Source: Bacillota bacterium (GTDB taxonomy: Bacteria; Bacillota; UBA4882; UBA8346). Taken from it: a stretch of 5,877 bases of DNA. A program made the translations under genes and the position numbers. Numbering within the stretch: position 1 is the stretch's first letter; each line of letters opens with the position of its first letter. Location of the stretch: assembly GCA_028282485.1 (NCBI GenBank), contig JANQHU010000471.1:1-5877 (forward strand). Direction: 5' to 3'. The notes under the pieces were generated by a model. The model made no database searches. It was not told where the DNA came from and worked only from the letters and a program-made list of their open reading frames with translations. Shown piece by piece: positions 1 through 5,567 of this stretch.

Positions 1-1
1 G

Positions 2-373
2 GGCCTGAATCTTTAACCCCAGGCTTTTAATATTTTTCACCATCTGCTTGGCTTTCTCAGTATCGATGCCCTGCTTAAGCCCGATCTTTTGCCGCACCCC
101 ACCCCCACTAGCTGGCTCTGCTTTCTGGTAGTCCAAATTTTTAATGGGGACCTCTCTTTTAATTAGTTTGCTTTGTAAAACATCAATAATACTTTTTAGC
201 TTAAAGTCATCACTGGTAGTTATAGTAAAATAAGCCTCTTCTAGTAAGATCTCTGCCTTTACTCCCCGAAAGTCATAACGTTGCTCAATCTCTTTTAGGG
301 TTTGCTGGTAGGCATTATTTACTTCTTGTAGATTAACCTTGGAAACAATATCAAAAGAAGAATCACTGGCCAT
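2..373 (-). CDS. yajQ: YajQ family nucleotide-binding protein (DUF520), partial
   Basis: This is an open reading frame of 124 codons that starts with ATG at 373 and runs off the left edge, so the C-terminal part (about 40 residues in a typical 160-residue family member) is missing. The N-terminus MASDSSFDIVSKVNLQEV closely matches the family signature SFDIVSEVDLQE. It is followed by RYDFRGVKAE (the family's conserved R-F/Y-DFR segment), a DDFKLKSIIDVLQSKLIKR segment and the LKQGIDTEKAKQMVK segment near residues 98-112. The family has two ferredoxin-like domains, is soluble and binds nucleotides or RNA. Homologues in Xanthomonas and Pseudomonas were shown to bind cyclic di-GMP, but the role in Firmicutes is not settled. 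A strong GGGAGGA ribosome binding site lies 7 bases before the ATG, and a promoter lies upstream at 435-464. It is transcribed away from the RRM gene. Family assignment is firm; the c-di-GMP role here is inference. Confidence 0.93.
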   Translation of the reverse strand, partial: MASDSSFDIVSKVNLQEVNNAYQQTLKEIEQRYDFRGVKAEILLEEAYFTITTSDDFKLKSIIDVLQSKLIKREVPIKNLDYQKAEPASGGGVRQKIGLKQGIDTEKAKQMVKNIKSLGLKIQA

Positions 374-380
374 CTTTAGT

Positions 381-387
381 TCCTCCC
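381..387 (-). promoter_or_regulatory. ribosome binding site of yajQ
   Basis: On the minus strand the sequence reads GGGAGGA, 7 bases before the ATG at 373. This supports the start chosen for yajQ. Confidence 0.8.
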
Positions 388-434
388 TGTTAAATAATTA
401 ATATTAAAAACTTAAGAATTGTCAAACTCTTCTC

Positions 435-464
435 ATTATAACACATTATTTCCTCTGCTGTCAC
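435..464 (-). promoter_or_regulatory. candidate sigma-A promoter of yajQ
   Basis: Read on the minus strand, GTGACA (459-464; five of six matches to TTGACA) is followed after 18 bases by a perfect TATAAT (435-440). Transcription would start near 428 and give a leader of about 55 bases before yajQ. A second possible promoter, TTGACA at 420-425 with TATTAA at 398-403 (16-base spacer), would leave only a few bases before the ribosome binding site and is less likely. Assigned by pattern alone. Confidence 0.6.
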
Positions 465-469
465 GGCAG
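455..469. repeat. small imperfect inverted repeat over the yajQ -35 box
   Basis: The 15-base element CTGCTGTCACGGCAG has arms that pair at six positions (one as G-T) around a 3-base centre. It overlaps the candidate -35 box of yajQ and lies in the region shared by two divergent genes. It could be a repressor operator or a chance palindrome; no known operator consensus was recognised. Confidence 0.35.
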
Positions 470-535
470 ATTTCTTTATAAAAATAGTATAGCCAATAAC
501 TTTTTACATAAAATAAATGAGAGAAATCGAAAGAA

Positions 536-542
536 AGAGGTG
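536..542 (+). promoter_or_regulatory. ribosome binding site that sets the TTG start of the RRM gene
   Basis: AGAGGTG lies 8 bases before the TTG at 551. An in-frame GTG at 542 overlaps this site and cannot use it, so TTG at 551 is the better start. The resulting N-terminus, MAKTLYVGNLPW, fits the usual start of small bacterial RRM proteins. Confidence 0.75.
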
Positions 543-550
543 TGTTCTGT

Positions 551-808
551 TTGGCAAAAACCCTATATGTCGGCAATCTTCCCTGGGCCGTTACTAAAGA
601 AGATTTAGCAGCTTTTTTTGCTAATTATGTTCCGGTAAAATCAAGCCGGGTAATTACCGATCCTGCTAATGGTCGTTCCAAAGGTTTCGGGTTTATCGAA
701 ATTGATGAAGAAAATGTAGAAACCATTATTAATGACTTAAACGGAAAATCATTAGGTGGGCGCGAAATCATTGTCAATGAAGCGAAACAAAAAGAATTAC
801 GTGTTTAA
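551..808 (+). CDS. small single-domain RRM RNA-binding protein
   Basis: The product is an 85-residue protein consisting of one RNA recognition motif. The RNP2 motif LYVGNL (residues 5-10) and the RNP1 motif KGFGFIEI (44-51) are both intact, with the aromatic residues that stack on RNA (Tyr6, Phe46, Phe48) in place. The rest fits the beta-alpha-beta-beta-alpha-beta fold: VTKEDLAAFF is helix 1 and VETIINDLNGKSLGG is helix 2 with its loop. There is only a short tail (EAKQKELRV) and no glycine-rich region, so RNA binding is probably its sole biochemical activity. Bacterial proteins of this type are widespread in cyanobacteria and scattered elsewhere; their RNA targets are mostly unknown. The gene is transcribed alone, converges on nadD and ends in its own terminator. 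No convincing promoter was found for it in 470-535. The start is TTG; a GTG nine bases upstream would add MFC but overlaps the ribosome binding site. Confidence 0.9.
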   Translation: MAKTLYVGNLPWAVTKEDLAAFFANYVPVKSSRVITDPANGRSKGFGFIEIDEENVETIINDLNGKSLGGREIIVNEAKQKELRV

Positions 809-812
809 TGCT

Positions 813-834
813 AAGAGGCGGTAAGCCTCTTTTT
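813..834 (+). terminator. intrinsic terminator of the RRM gene
   Basis: A 7-base-pair stem (AAGAGGC at 813-819 with GCCTCTT at 825-831) closes a 5-base loop and runs into a T-rich stretch, TTTTTCTTT. It starts 4 bases after the RRM stop codon. On the opposite strand the same hairpin lies 26 bases after the nadD stop but is not followed by a T-run, so it is not a convincing terminator for the nadD operon. Confidence 0.85.
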
Positions 835-857
835 CTTTATCTAACTCCTAAATCTAC

Positions 858-1466
858 TTAATAATTACGGTATAATTTTTTCGCCAGAATATATTCCCGC
901 ACCGCTTCCGGGAGCAAATAGCGAATCGAGCGTTCGTACATCAACTCTACTCTTAACCAGGTAGAGGAAATATCTAGTAAAGGTGCTTCCAAAAGCATTA
1001 TTTTTTCTAAATAATCCTGTAAAAAATCCGGCCATTCCTGCTTATTAACCGGGACAGGATAACCAGGACGAAAAGCGGTAATAATCTTCGTCTCTTCTAA
1101 AATTTGGTGATAATTCTTCCAAGTATTTAACTCTAATAACGAATCGAAACCTAAGATTAAAGCCAGTTCCCCTCCAGTTAAAGCTCTTAACTCCTGTAAG
1201 GTATCAATGGAATAAGAAGGACCTTGCCGCTTTAATTCAATACTAGAGACTTCAAAATCTTTTTGACCAGCAATGGCTAATTCGACCATCTTTAAGCGTT
1301 CCTGGCCCGGGGTATCTACTTCGCCAATTTTATGCGGGGGAATGGCCGCCGGAATAAAAATGACTTTCTCCAAGTTAAAAGCTTCCCGTGCTTTTTCTGC
1401 TAATACTAGATGCCCATAATGAATGGGATCAAATGTTCCACCCATAACTCCGATCAACGGCCCCAC
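858..1466 (-). CDS. nadD: nicotinate-nucleotide adenylyltransferase
   Basis: NadD transfers AMP from ATP to nicotinate mononucleotide, giving deamido-NAD, the next-to-last step of NAD synthesis; the enzyme is cytosolic. The 202-residue length is normal. The nucleotidyltransferase signature GGTFDPIHYGHL (residues 9-20) carries the nucleotide-binding HxGH-type motif (His16, Gly18, His19). IPPHK (42-46) and the C-terminal ISSTWLR (166-172), which contacts ATP phosphates, are also present, as is the typical end PEAVREYILAKKLY. It is the last gene of the operon, 12 bases after proB. The start is uncertain. GTG at 1466 has its AAAAGGAG site only 2 bases away, which is too close, whereas an in-frame TTG at 1457 (MIGVMGG...) stands 11 bases from the site and matches family N-termini better. 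The usual downstream partners yqeK and rsfS are absent. Confidence 0.96.
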   Translation of the reverse strand: MGPLIGVMGGTFDPIHYGHLVLAEKAREAFNLEKVIFIPAAIPPHKIGEVDTPGQERLKMVELAIAGQKDFEVSSIELKRQGPSYSIDTLQELRALTGGELALILGFDSLLELNTWKNYHQILEETKIITAFRPGYPVPVNKQEWPDFLQDYLEKIMLLEAPLLDISSTWLRVELMYERSIRYLLPEAVREYILAKKLYRNY

Positions 1467-1468
1467 AG

Positions 1469-1474
1469 CTCCTT
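1469..1474 (-). promoter_or_regulatory. ribosome binding site of nadD (start-deciding)
   Basis: AAGGAG on the minus strand lies 2 bases before the GTG at 1466 and 11 bases before the in-frame TTG at 1457. Neither spacing is ideal, but 11 is workable and 2 is not, which favours the shorter protein. The site lies in the short gap after the proB stop and partly inside the end of proB. Confidence 0.55.
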
Positions 1475-1478
1475 TTAT

Positions 1479-2609
1479 TTAAGAAGTAATCACTAAATTA
1501 TCCCGGTGAATCGCTTCATCGGCTGCCTTAAAACCTAATAAATTAATAATTTCCCGACTCTTTTTCCCCTTAATTATTTTTAATTGTTCCAAACTATAAT
1601 TGGATAGGCCCCGTCCTAATTCCTGGTGCTTCATATTGACGATGCTCACTAAATCTCCTTCTGTAAAAGGACCAGCTACTTCTATAATTCCCGAGGGCAA
1701 CAGACTCTTTCCTTTTTGGATCAAAGCCGCTTCGGCCCCCCGATCAATCATAATCTGGCCATTAATCGCCGGCCCGTAGGCTAACCATCTTTTCCGGCAA
1801 TTAATTAAGGGTTGGCGACTGACAAAGGCTGTTCCGACTTTTTGGCCCCTAAAAATATTACTAATCCCTTCCGGATTTTGGCCATTCATAATAAGCATGG
1901 CCGCCCCCGCTTCCAAAACTATCTTGGCTGCTTCTAATTTAGTTTTCATCCCACCGGTACCGTACTTGGTCGTGGCTCCTCCAGCCATCTTCAGGAGTTC
2001 TTCGTCAATCTCACTAACTAATGGTATTAATTCCCCTTGAGGATCAATGCGAGGATCAGCAGTATATAAGCCGTCAATATCGGAAAGCTGAATTAATAAA
2101 TCTGCTTCCATTAAACTGGTTACCAACGCCGACAGATAATCATTCTGGCCAAAACGGAGTTCTTCTGTAGCTACAGTATCATTTTCATTAATAATGGGAA
2201 TCACTTGGTATTTAAATAAAGTCAAAATCGTATTGCGCGCATTCAAATACCGCTGCCGCTCCCCCATATCACTGCGGGTAAGTAATATTTGGGCCACCAG
2301 CTGGCCATACTCCCCAAAAAGCTTTTCGTAAACATGCATTAACACGCCTTGGCCAATGGCTGCTAAGGCTTGATTTTCCACAATCATCATTGGTTTTTGG
2401 AGTAAGCCCAAACGGCCCATTCCGGCACCCACGGCTCCGGAAGAGACTAAAATAATCTCCAGACCCTGATTTTTCAGATCAACTAATTGGCGTACCAATT
2501 TTTCCAGTAAACTAAAATTTAACTTTCCGGTCTGAGAATGGGTCAAAGTAGTCGTTCCTACTTTAACCACGATGCGCTTCGCCTTTTTTAATCTCTCTAA
2601 ATAATTCAC
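1479..2609 (-). CDS. proB: glutamate 5-kinase with C-terminal PUA domain
   Basis: ProB phosphorylates L-glutamate with ATP to gamma-glutamyl phosphate, the first and feedback-controlled step of proline synthesis. The 376-residue protein has an amino-acid-kinase domain (about 10-260) followed by a PUA domain (about 275-360), the two-domain form also seen in E. coli. Visible motifs are VVKVG with Lys16, VSSGAVGAG (55-63), INENDTV (140-146), SDIDGLYTADPR (176-187) and GTGGMKTK with Lys224 (217-224). The glutamate-binding loop reads FGQND (153-157), where E. coli ProB has GDND, so Gln155 replaces a normally acidic residue. The start is GTG at 2609 with AGGAGG 7 bases upstream, inside the end of yhbY; the next Met is too far in. 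The usual partner proA is not adjacent: nadD follows directly. The second proline-pathway gene must lie elsewhere or be missing. Confidence 0.96.
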   Translation of the reverse strand: MNYLERLKKAKRIVVKVGTTTLTHSQTGKLNFSLLEKLVRQLVDLKNQGLEIILVSSGAVGAGMGRLGLLQKPMMIVENQALAAIGQGVLMHVYEKLFGEYGQLVAQILLTRSDMGERQRYLNARNTILTLFKYQVIPIINENDTVATEELRFGQNDYLSALVTSLMEADLLIQLSDIDGLYTADPRIDPQGELIPLVSEIDEELLKMAGGATTKYGTGGMKTKLEAAKIVLEAGAAMLIMNGQNPEGISNIFRGQKVGTAFVSRQPLINCRKRWLAYGPAINGQIMIDRGAEAALIQKGKSLLPSGIIEVAGPFTEGDLVSIVNMKHQELGRGLSNYSLEQLKIIKGKKSREIINLLGFKAADEAIHRDNLVITS

Positions 2610-2611
2610 TT

Positions 2612-2914
2612 TTAATCCTCCTGGGTCAAAACCTTACTGGGAGAATTATCTAAGGGTAAGCGAAAAAATAAAATATTATTGCCGACTACTTGCACAATCT
2701 CGGCCTCGGTTCGGGCTGCTAAAATTGCGGCAATCTCCTTGGCGTCATGTTCCGTATGGGGCAACACTCTGGCTTTCAATAACTCCCGGGCGGTTAAAGC
2801 TTCTTCTAATTGAACTACTATTTGCTCACTAATTCCACCTTTTCCAATCATTAATATGGGCTCCATGGTATTTCCCAGAGCTCTCAAACGACTTCGTTCT
2901 TTGCTACTTAACAC
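2612..2914 (-). CDS. yhbY: YhbY family ribosome assembly RNA-binding protein (CRM domain)
   Basis: This is a 100-residue protein made of one CRM (CRS1-YhbY) domain, an RNA-binding fold that associates with pre-50S ribosomal particles; the Bacillus counterpart is YqeI. The domain starts at SKERSRLRALGN, carries the conserved loop GKGG (residues 24-27) in MIGKGGISEQIV, then the helix VVQLEEALTARELLKARVL and the final strands IVQVVGNNILFFRLP. Length and order match the family throughout. It sits between obgE and proB, its usual place in Firmicutes, and shares the ribosome-assembly theme with obgE. The start is GTG at 2914. Its ribosome binding site is weak (AAGGA about 11 bases upstream), in contrast with the strong sites of obgE and proB. 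The stop codon is 2 bases before the proB start, so proB is probably translationally coupled to it. Confidence 0.94.
   Translation of the reverse strand: MLSSKERSRLRALGNTMEPILMIGKGGISEQIVVQLEEALTARELLKARVLPHTEHDAKEIAAILAARTEAEIVQVVGNNILFFRLPLDNSPSKVLTQED
2617..2622 (-). promoter_or_regulatory. ribosome binding site of proB
   Basis: A perfect AGGAGG on the minus strand lies 7 bases before the GTG at 2609 and inside the last codons of yhbY. It supports the GTG start and suggests coupling of proB translation to yhbY. Confidence 0.85.
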
Positions 2915-2966
2915 TATCTTCTAATTCCTTTCCGTTTATATATTATCAACCAGGTTAACAATGCTT

Positions 2967-4238
2967 TCATTCATCAGGATAAAAAACGAATTCAAAATCT
3001 CCGATCCGAACCGTATCGCCTTCCTCAATGCCGACTTCAATTAAAGCTTGATCCACTCCCCAACGTTTAAGGAGCCTTTGCAGACTTAATAAAGCATCAT
3101 CTTCTTCTAAATTATACCGATTAATTCTTTTAATTAAATTTTGATTATCTACCACATAAAGGTGATTCTCTTTTCTAACACTTATCTCATCATCAGGATG
3201 TTCCATCTCTTTTTCCAAAACACTGGTAATTAATGGTTGATCGTTTTTGGGCAACTGGGCTAGCTTTCCAATTATCCCCTCTAACAGATTTGTAATTCCT
3301 GCCCCGGTAACTGCGGAGATAGCCAGGACTTGGCGATCATTTAACCGCTCCACCAGTTGCTGATAAACAGCTTGAGCACCTGGAAAATCCATTTTGTTAG
3401 CCACAATTATCTGGGGCCTTTGAGCCAAAGAAGCATTAAAGAGGGCTAATTCTTGTTCAATTTGTTGCCAATCTTGGTAAGGATCTCTTCCGGACAACCC
3501 CGAAACATCAATCATATGTACTAATAATCTGGTTCTCTCCACATGGCGCAAAAATTGATGTCCTAAACCAATTCCTTCGTGGGCCCCTTCAACTAGCCCC
3601 GGAATATCCACCGCGGCAAAACTTTCCCCTCTAAAATCAACCACACCCAAATTGGGAATCAAGGTGGTAAAGGGGTAATCGGCAATTTTGGGCTTTGCTG
3701 CCGTTATTTTCGAAAGTAAAGTTGACTTTCCCGCATTGGGAAATCCAATAATTCCTACATCAGCTAATAATTTCAACTCCAACTCAATCCAAGTCTCTAA
3801 GCCTGGCTCCCCTTTTTCGGAAAAACGGGGCGTTCGTCTAGTTGGAGTGGCAAAGCGGGTATTGCCACGGCCCCCACGGCCACCTTTCAAAAAAAGTACT
3901 TCCTGATTTTCCCCGGTTAGATCGGCTAAAACCTGTTTAGTCTCAGCATCCCGAACTACGGTCCCTTCGGGAACGGATATAATCAAATCTTTACCATCTT
4001 TGCCGAAGCGCCGCCCTCCTTCACCCGGTTTTCCGTTTTCTGCTTTAAAATGATGTTGAAACCGAAAGTTGCTTAAAGTATTGAGGTCAGCACTAATTTT
4101 AAAAATGATGTGGCCCCCACGACCACCATCGCCACCATCCGGCCCGCCCCGGGGGACATACTTCTCCCGCCTGAAGCTTACCGCTCCAGAGCCCCCGTTA
4201 CCAGATTTAACATTTATTTTAGCATAATCAAGAAACAA
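2967..4238 (-). CDS. obgE: Obg family GTPase, ribosome assembly and stress control
   Basis: Obg is a conserved, usually essential GTPase that binds the 50S subunit during late assembly, and binds ppGpp in some species. The 423-residue protein has all three expected domains. The glycine-rich Obg fold (1-158) includes GGPDGGDGGRGG (31-42) and KGGRGGRGN (118-126). The G domain has G1 GFPNAGKST (165-173), switch I YPFTTLIPN (188-196), G3 DIPG (211-214), G4 NKMD (281-284) and G5 SAVTG (308-312). The C-terminal OCT domain (about 340-423) ends in IGDFEFVFYPDE. The start is TTG at 4238, with AGGTGG 7 bases upstream; the resulting MFLDYAKINVKSGNGG aligns with the family start MFVDxVKI, so no upstream start is needed. 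It follows the diguanylate cyclase gene by 11 bases, and its ribosome binding site overlaps that gene's stop codon. yhbY lies 52 bases downstream. Confidence 0.98.
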   Translation of the reverse strand: MFLDYAKINVKSGNGGSGAVSFRREKYVPRGGPDGGDGGRGGHIIFKISADLNTLSNFRFQHHFKAENGKPGEGGRRFGKDGKDLIISVPEGTVVRDAETKQVLADLTGENQEVLFLKGGRGGRGNTRFATPTRRTPRFSEKGEPGLETWIELELKLLADVGIIGFPNAGKSTLLSKITAAKPKIADYPFTTLIPNLGVVDFRGESFAAVDIPGLVEGAHEGIGLGHQFLRHVERTRLLVHMIDVSGLSGRDPYQDWQQIEQELALFNASLAQRPQIIVANKMDFPGAQAVYQQLVERLNDRQVLAISAVTGAGITNLLEGIIGKLAQLPKNDQPLITSVLEKEMEHPDDEISVRKENHLYVVDNQNLIKRINRYNLEEDDALLSLQRLLKRWGVDQALIEVGIEEGDTVRIGDFEFVFYPDE

Positions 4239-4245
4239 AATAAAT

Positions 4246-4251
4246 CCACCT
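4246..4251 (-). promoter_or_regulatory. ribosome binding site of obgE
   Basis: AGGTGG on the minus strand lies 7 bases before the TTG at 4238 and overlaps the stop codon region of the upstream cyclase gene (4250-4252). It supports the TTG start and hints at translational coupling. Confidence 0.75.
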
Positions 4252-5428
4252 ACTCTTCCGCCTCTTCCGTACGATAAACCACCTTATTACGCCCGGAATT
4301 TTTCGCCTCTCCCAAAGCATCATCTGCCCGGGAGACTAAGCTTTCTACATAATTAGTTAAACGCTCATCATCTAATTGATTTGGCTGAGCCGTTATCTTC
4401 ATAATCGCGCTTACTCCAAAACTGGCGGTGATATTTAAGCCGTCCGCCGCGGCGCAGAAATTAGTATTAGCTACTTTTTCCCGCAATCTTTCCGCTAATT
4501 CTACCGAATTAGTAAGGGAGGCTTGGGGCAATAACAAAACAAACTCTTCCCCCCCGAAACGACTGGCCACATCGTATTCCCGGATCGAATTACGTAATAA
4601 ATCGGCAAATTCAATTAAAACCTGATCTCCGATTTGGTGACTATACTTAGCATTTACATTTTTAAAATTATCTATATCCACAAAAATTAAAGAAATGGGC
4701 TGCTGAAAACGAGAAGCTTTTTTAAGCTCTTCTTTCATTCGCTGGATTAGGAACATTCGATTTGCAAGGCCAGTTAATTCATCTAAGGTTGCCTGATGGT
4801 ATAATTTGGAAATATTAACATACAGCCGAGAATTTTCCAAGGCGGTTTCTCTAGTAACTTGATAGAGTCGTGCGTTATCAAGTCTCACCGCTAGGCGGGG
4901 CGCAAAAACTGTTAATAAATTCAACTGCCGATTGGTAAAAATACTCTGATCCTTAAAAAGAAGCAGAATACCTAAAATTTTATTCTCCACCGTTGTTAAG
5001 GGAATCACCATTAAACTCTGATAGAACGCGGCTAATTCTTGGCTTTCTTCCATCTTCTTAAAATAGTCATCATTTTTAAAATCCTTAATGATAAACCCTT
5101 GGGGATTACCCGCTATTTTTTCAATAAAACCTTGGGGTTGGCGTAAAATTCGGGTGATAACACTAATCTTATCCGTCGGAATTCCATTTAATGTTTTTAA
5201 TTTAAAATCATTTTGGGTTTCATCCAGCCAATAAATCATTCCGGAAGTCGAATTAGTCTCTTTCATTAAGCGAATTAGAATATTTTTCGATAAACTAGTA
5301 AAATCTAATTCACTTTCAAAAAAATCTTCTAATTCAAAGAGATGACGATAAAATTCTCGATCTAAATATATTTTATAAGTGGCCATCAAAACCACAATCC
5401 CAAAAATTGCAATTATATAATTAGTCAT
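4250..5428 (-). CDS. membrane-anchored GAF-GGDEF diguanylate cyclase
   Basis: The protein is predicted to make cyclic di-GMP from two GTP at the membrane. The 392 residues comprise one N-terminal hydrophobic helix (about 4-18, IIAIFGIVVLMA), a GAF-like sensory domain (about 40-185), a helical linker (185-213) and a GGDEF domain (about 214-385). The catalytic motif is GGEEF (292-296), and metal-binding Asp251 in FVDID and Glu294 are present, so it should be active. The inhibitory I-site RxxD is intact (REYD, 283-286, five residues before GGEEF), which predicts product inhibition. Guanine-contacting Asn259 and Asp268 are kept, but the usual ND-x-Y/F-GH reads NAKYSH, with Ala260 for Asp and Ser263 for Gly. 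The GAF ligand cannot be told. There is no EAL or HD-GYP domain. The ATG at 5428 has AGGAGG 8 bases upstream. It heads the obgE operon and has its own candidate promoter. Confidence 0.92.
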   Translation of the reverse strand: MTNYIIAIFGIVVLMATYKIYLDREFYRHLFELEDFFESELDFTSLSKNILIRLMKETNSTSGMIYWLDETQNDFKLKTLNGIPTDKISVITRILRQPQGFIEKIAGNPQGFIIKDFKNDDYFKKMEESQELAAFYQSLMVIPLTTVENKILGILLLFKDQSIFTNRQLNLLTVFAPRLAVRLDNARLYQVTRETALENSRLYVNISKLYHQATLDELTGLANRMFLIQRMKEELKKASRFQQPISLIFVDIDNFKNVNAKYSHQIGDQVLIEFADLLRNSIREYDVASRFGGEEFVLLLPQASLTNSVELAERLREKVANTNFCAAADGLNITASFGVSAIMKITAQPNQLDDERLTNYVESLVSRADDALGEAKNSGRNKVVYRTEEAEE

Positions 5429-5436
5429 TCCAAAAA

Positions 5437-5442
5437 CCTCCT
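5437..5442 (-). promoter_or_regulatory. ribosome binding site of the diguanylate cyclase gene
   Basis: A perfect AGGAGG on the minus strand lies 8 bases before the ATG at 5428 and confirms this start. Confidence 0.85.
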
Positions 5443-5507
5443 ATAATTTTGAAAAAAGACTATCCCTAATTACCAGATCAAGAGCTTGGATACTATTTCA
5501 CGCTTAT

Positions 5508-5536
5508 ATCATACAATATTCAAGGCCAAGAAGCAA
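5508..5536 (-). promoter_or_regulatory. candidate promoter of the cyclase-obgE-yhbY-proB-nadD operon
   Basis: Read on the minus strand, TTGCTT (5531-5536) is followed after 17 bases by TATGAT (5508-5513), giving a leader of about 70 bases. The -35 box is weak and the -10 box matches five of six positions. An alternative in the same stretch is TTGGCC (5524-5529) with TATAAG (5503-5508), but its 15-base spacer is short. The 139-base gap after fabH is the only sizeable spacer upstream of the operon, which supports a promoter here. No riboswitch or terminator-like hairpin was seen in the leader; readthrough from fabH is possible. Confidence 0.45.
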
Positions 5537-5567
5537 TAAATTTTATAAAAAGAAAAGTTACTTCCGG

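Noticed and set aside
510..525. TTTACA / TACATA words as a promoter for the RRM gene
   Set aside because: Used as a -35 box the word lies too near the ribosome binding site, and used as a -10 box it has no -35 partner; no promoter could be assigned.
542..550. GTG at 542 as the start of the RRM gene
   Set aside because: The codon overlaps the only good ribosome binding site (536-542); TTG at 551 has correct spacing and gives the family-typical N-terminus.
2915..2966. Possible internal promoter or attenuator between obgE and yhbY
   Set aside because: The gap is AT-rich with TATA-like words and a short AACC-T-GGTT palindrome, but no -35/-10 pair has acceptable spacing and the palindrome has too small a loop to form a hairpin.
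3688..3906. Open frame on the plus strand inside obgE
   Set aside because: It lies wholly antisense to the conserved GTPase domain region of obgE, has no ribosome binding site that stands out and resembles no known family; its make-up reflects the obgE codons.
4120..4160. GC-rich repetitive stretch within obgE
   Set aside because: It encodes the normal glycine-rich segment of the Obg fold (GGPDGGDGGRGG) and is not an independent repeat element.
4428..4625. Open frame on the plus strand inside the diguanylate cyclase gene
   Set aside because: It is antisense to the GGEEF region, which is clearly coding on the minus strand, and its product has no recognisable motif.
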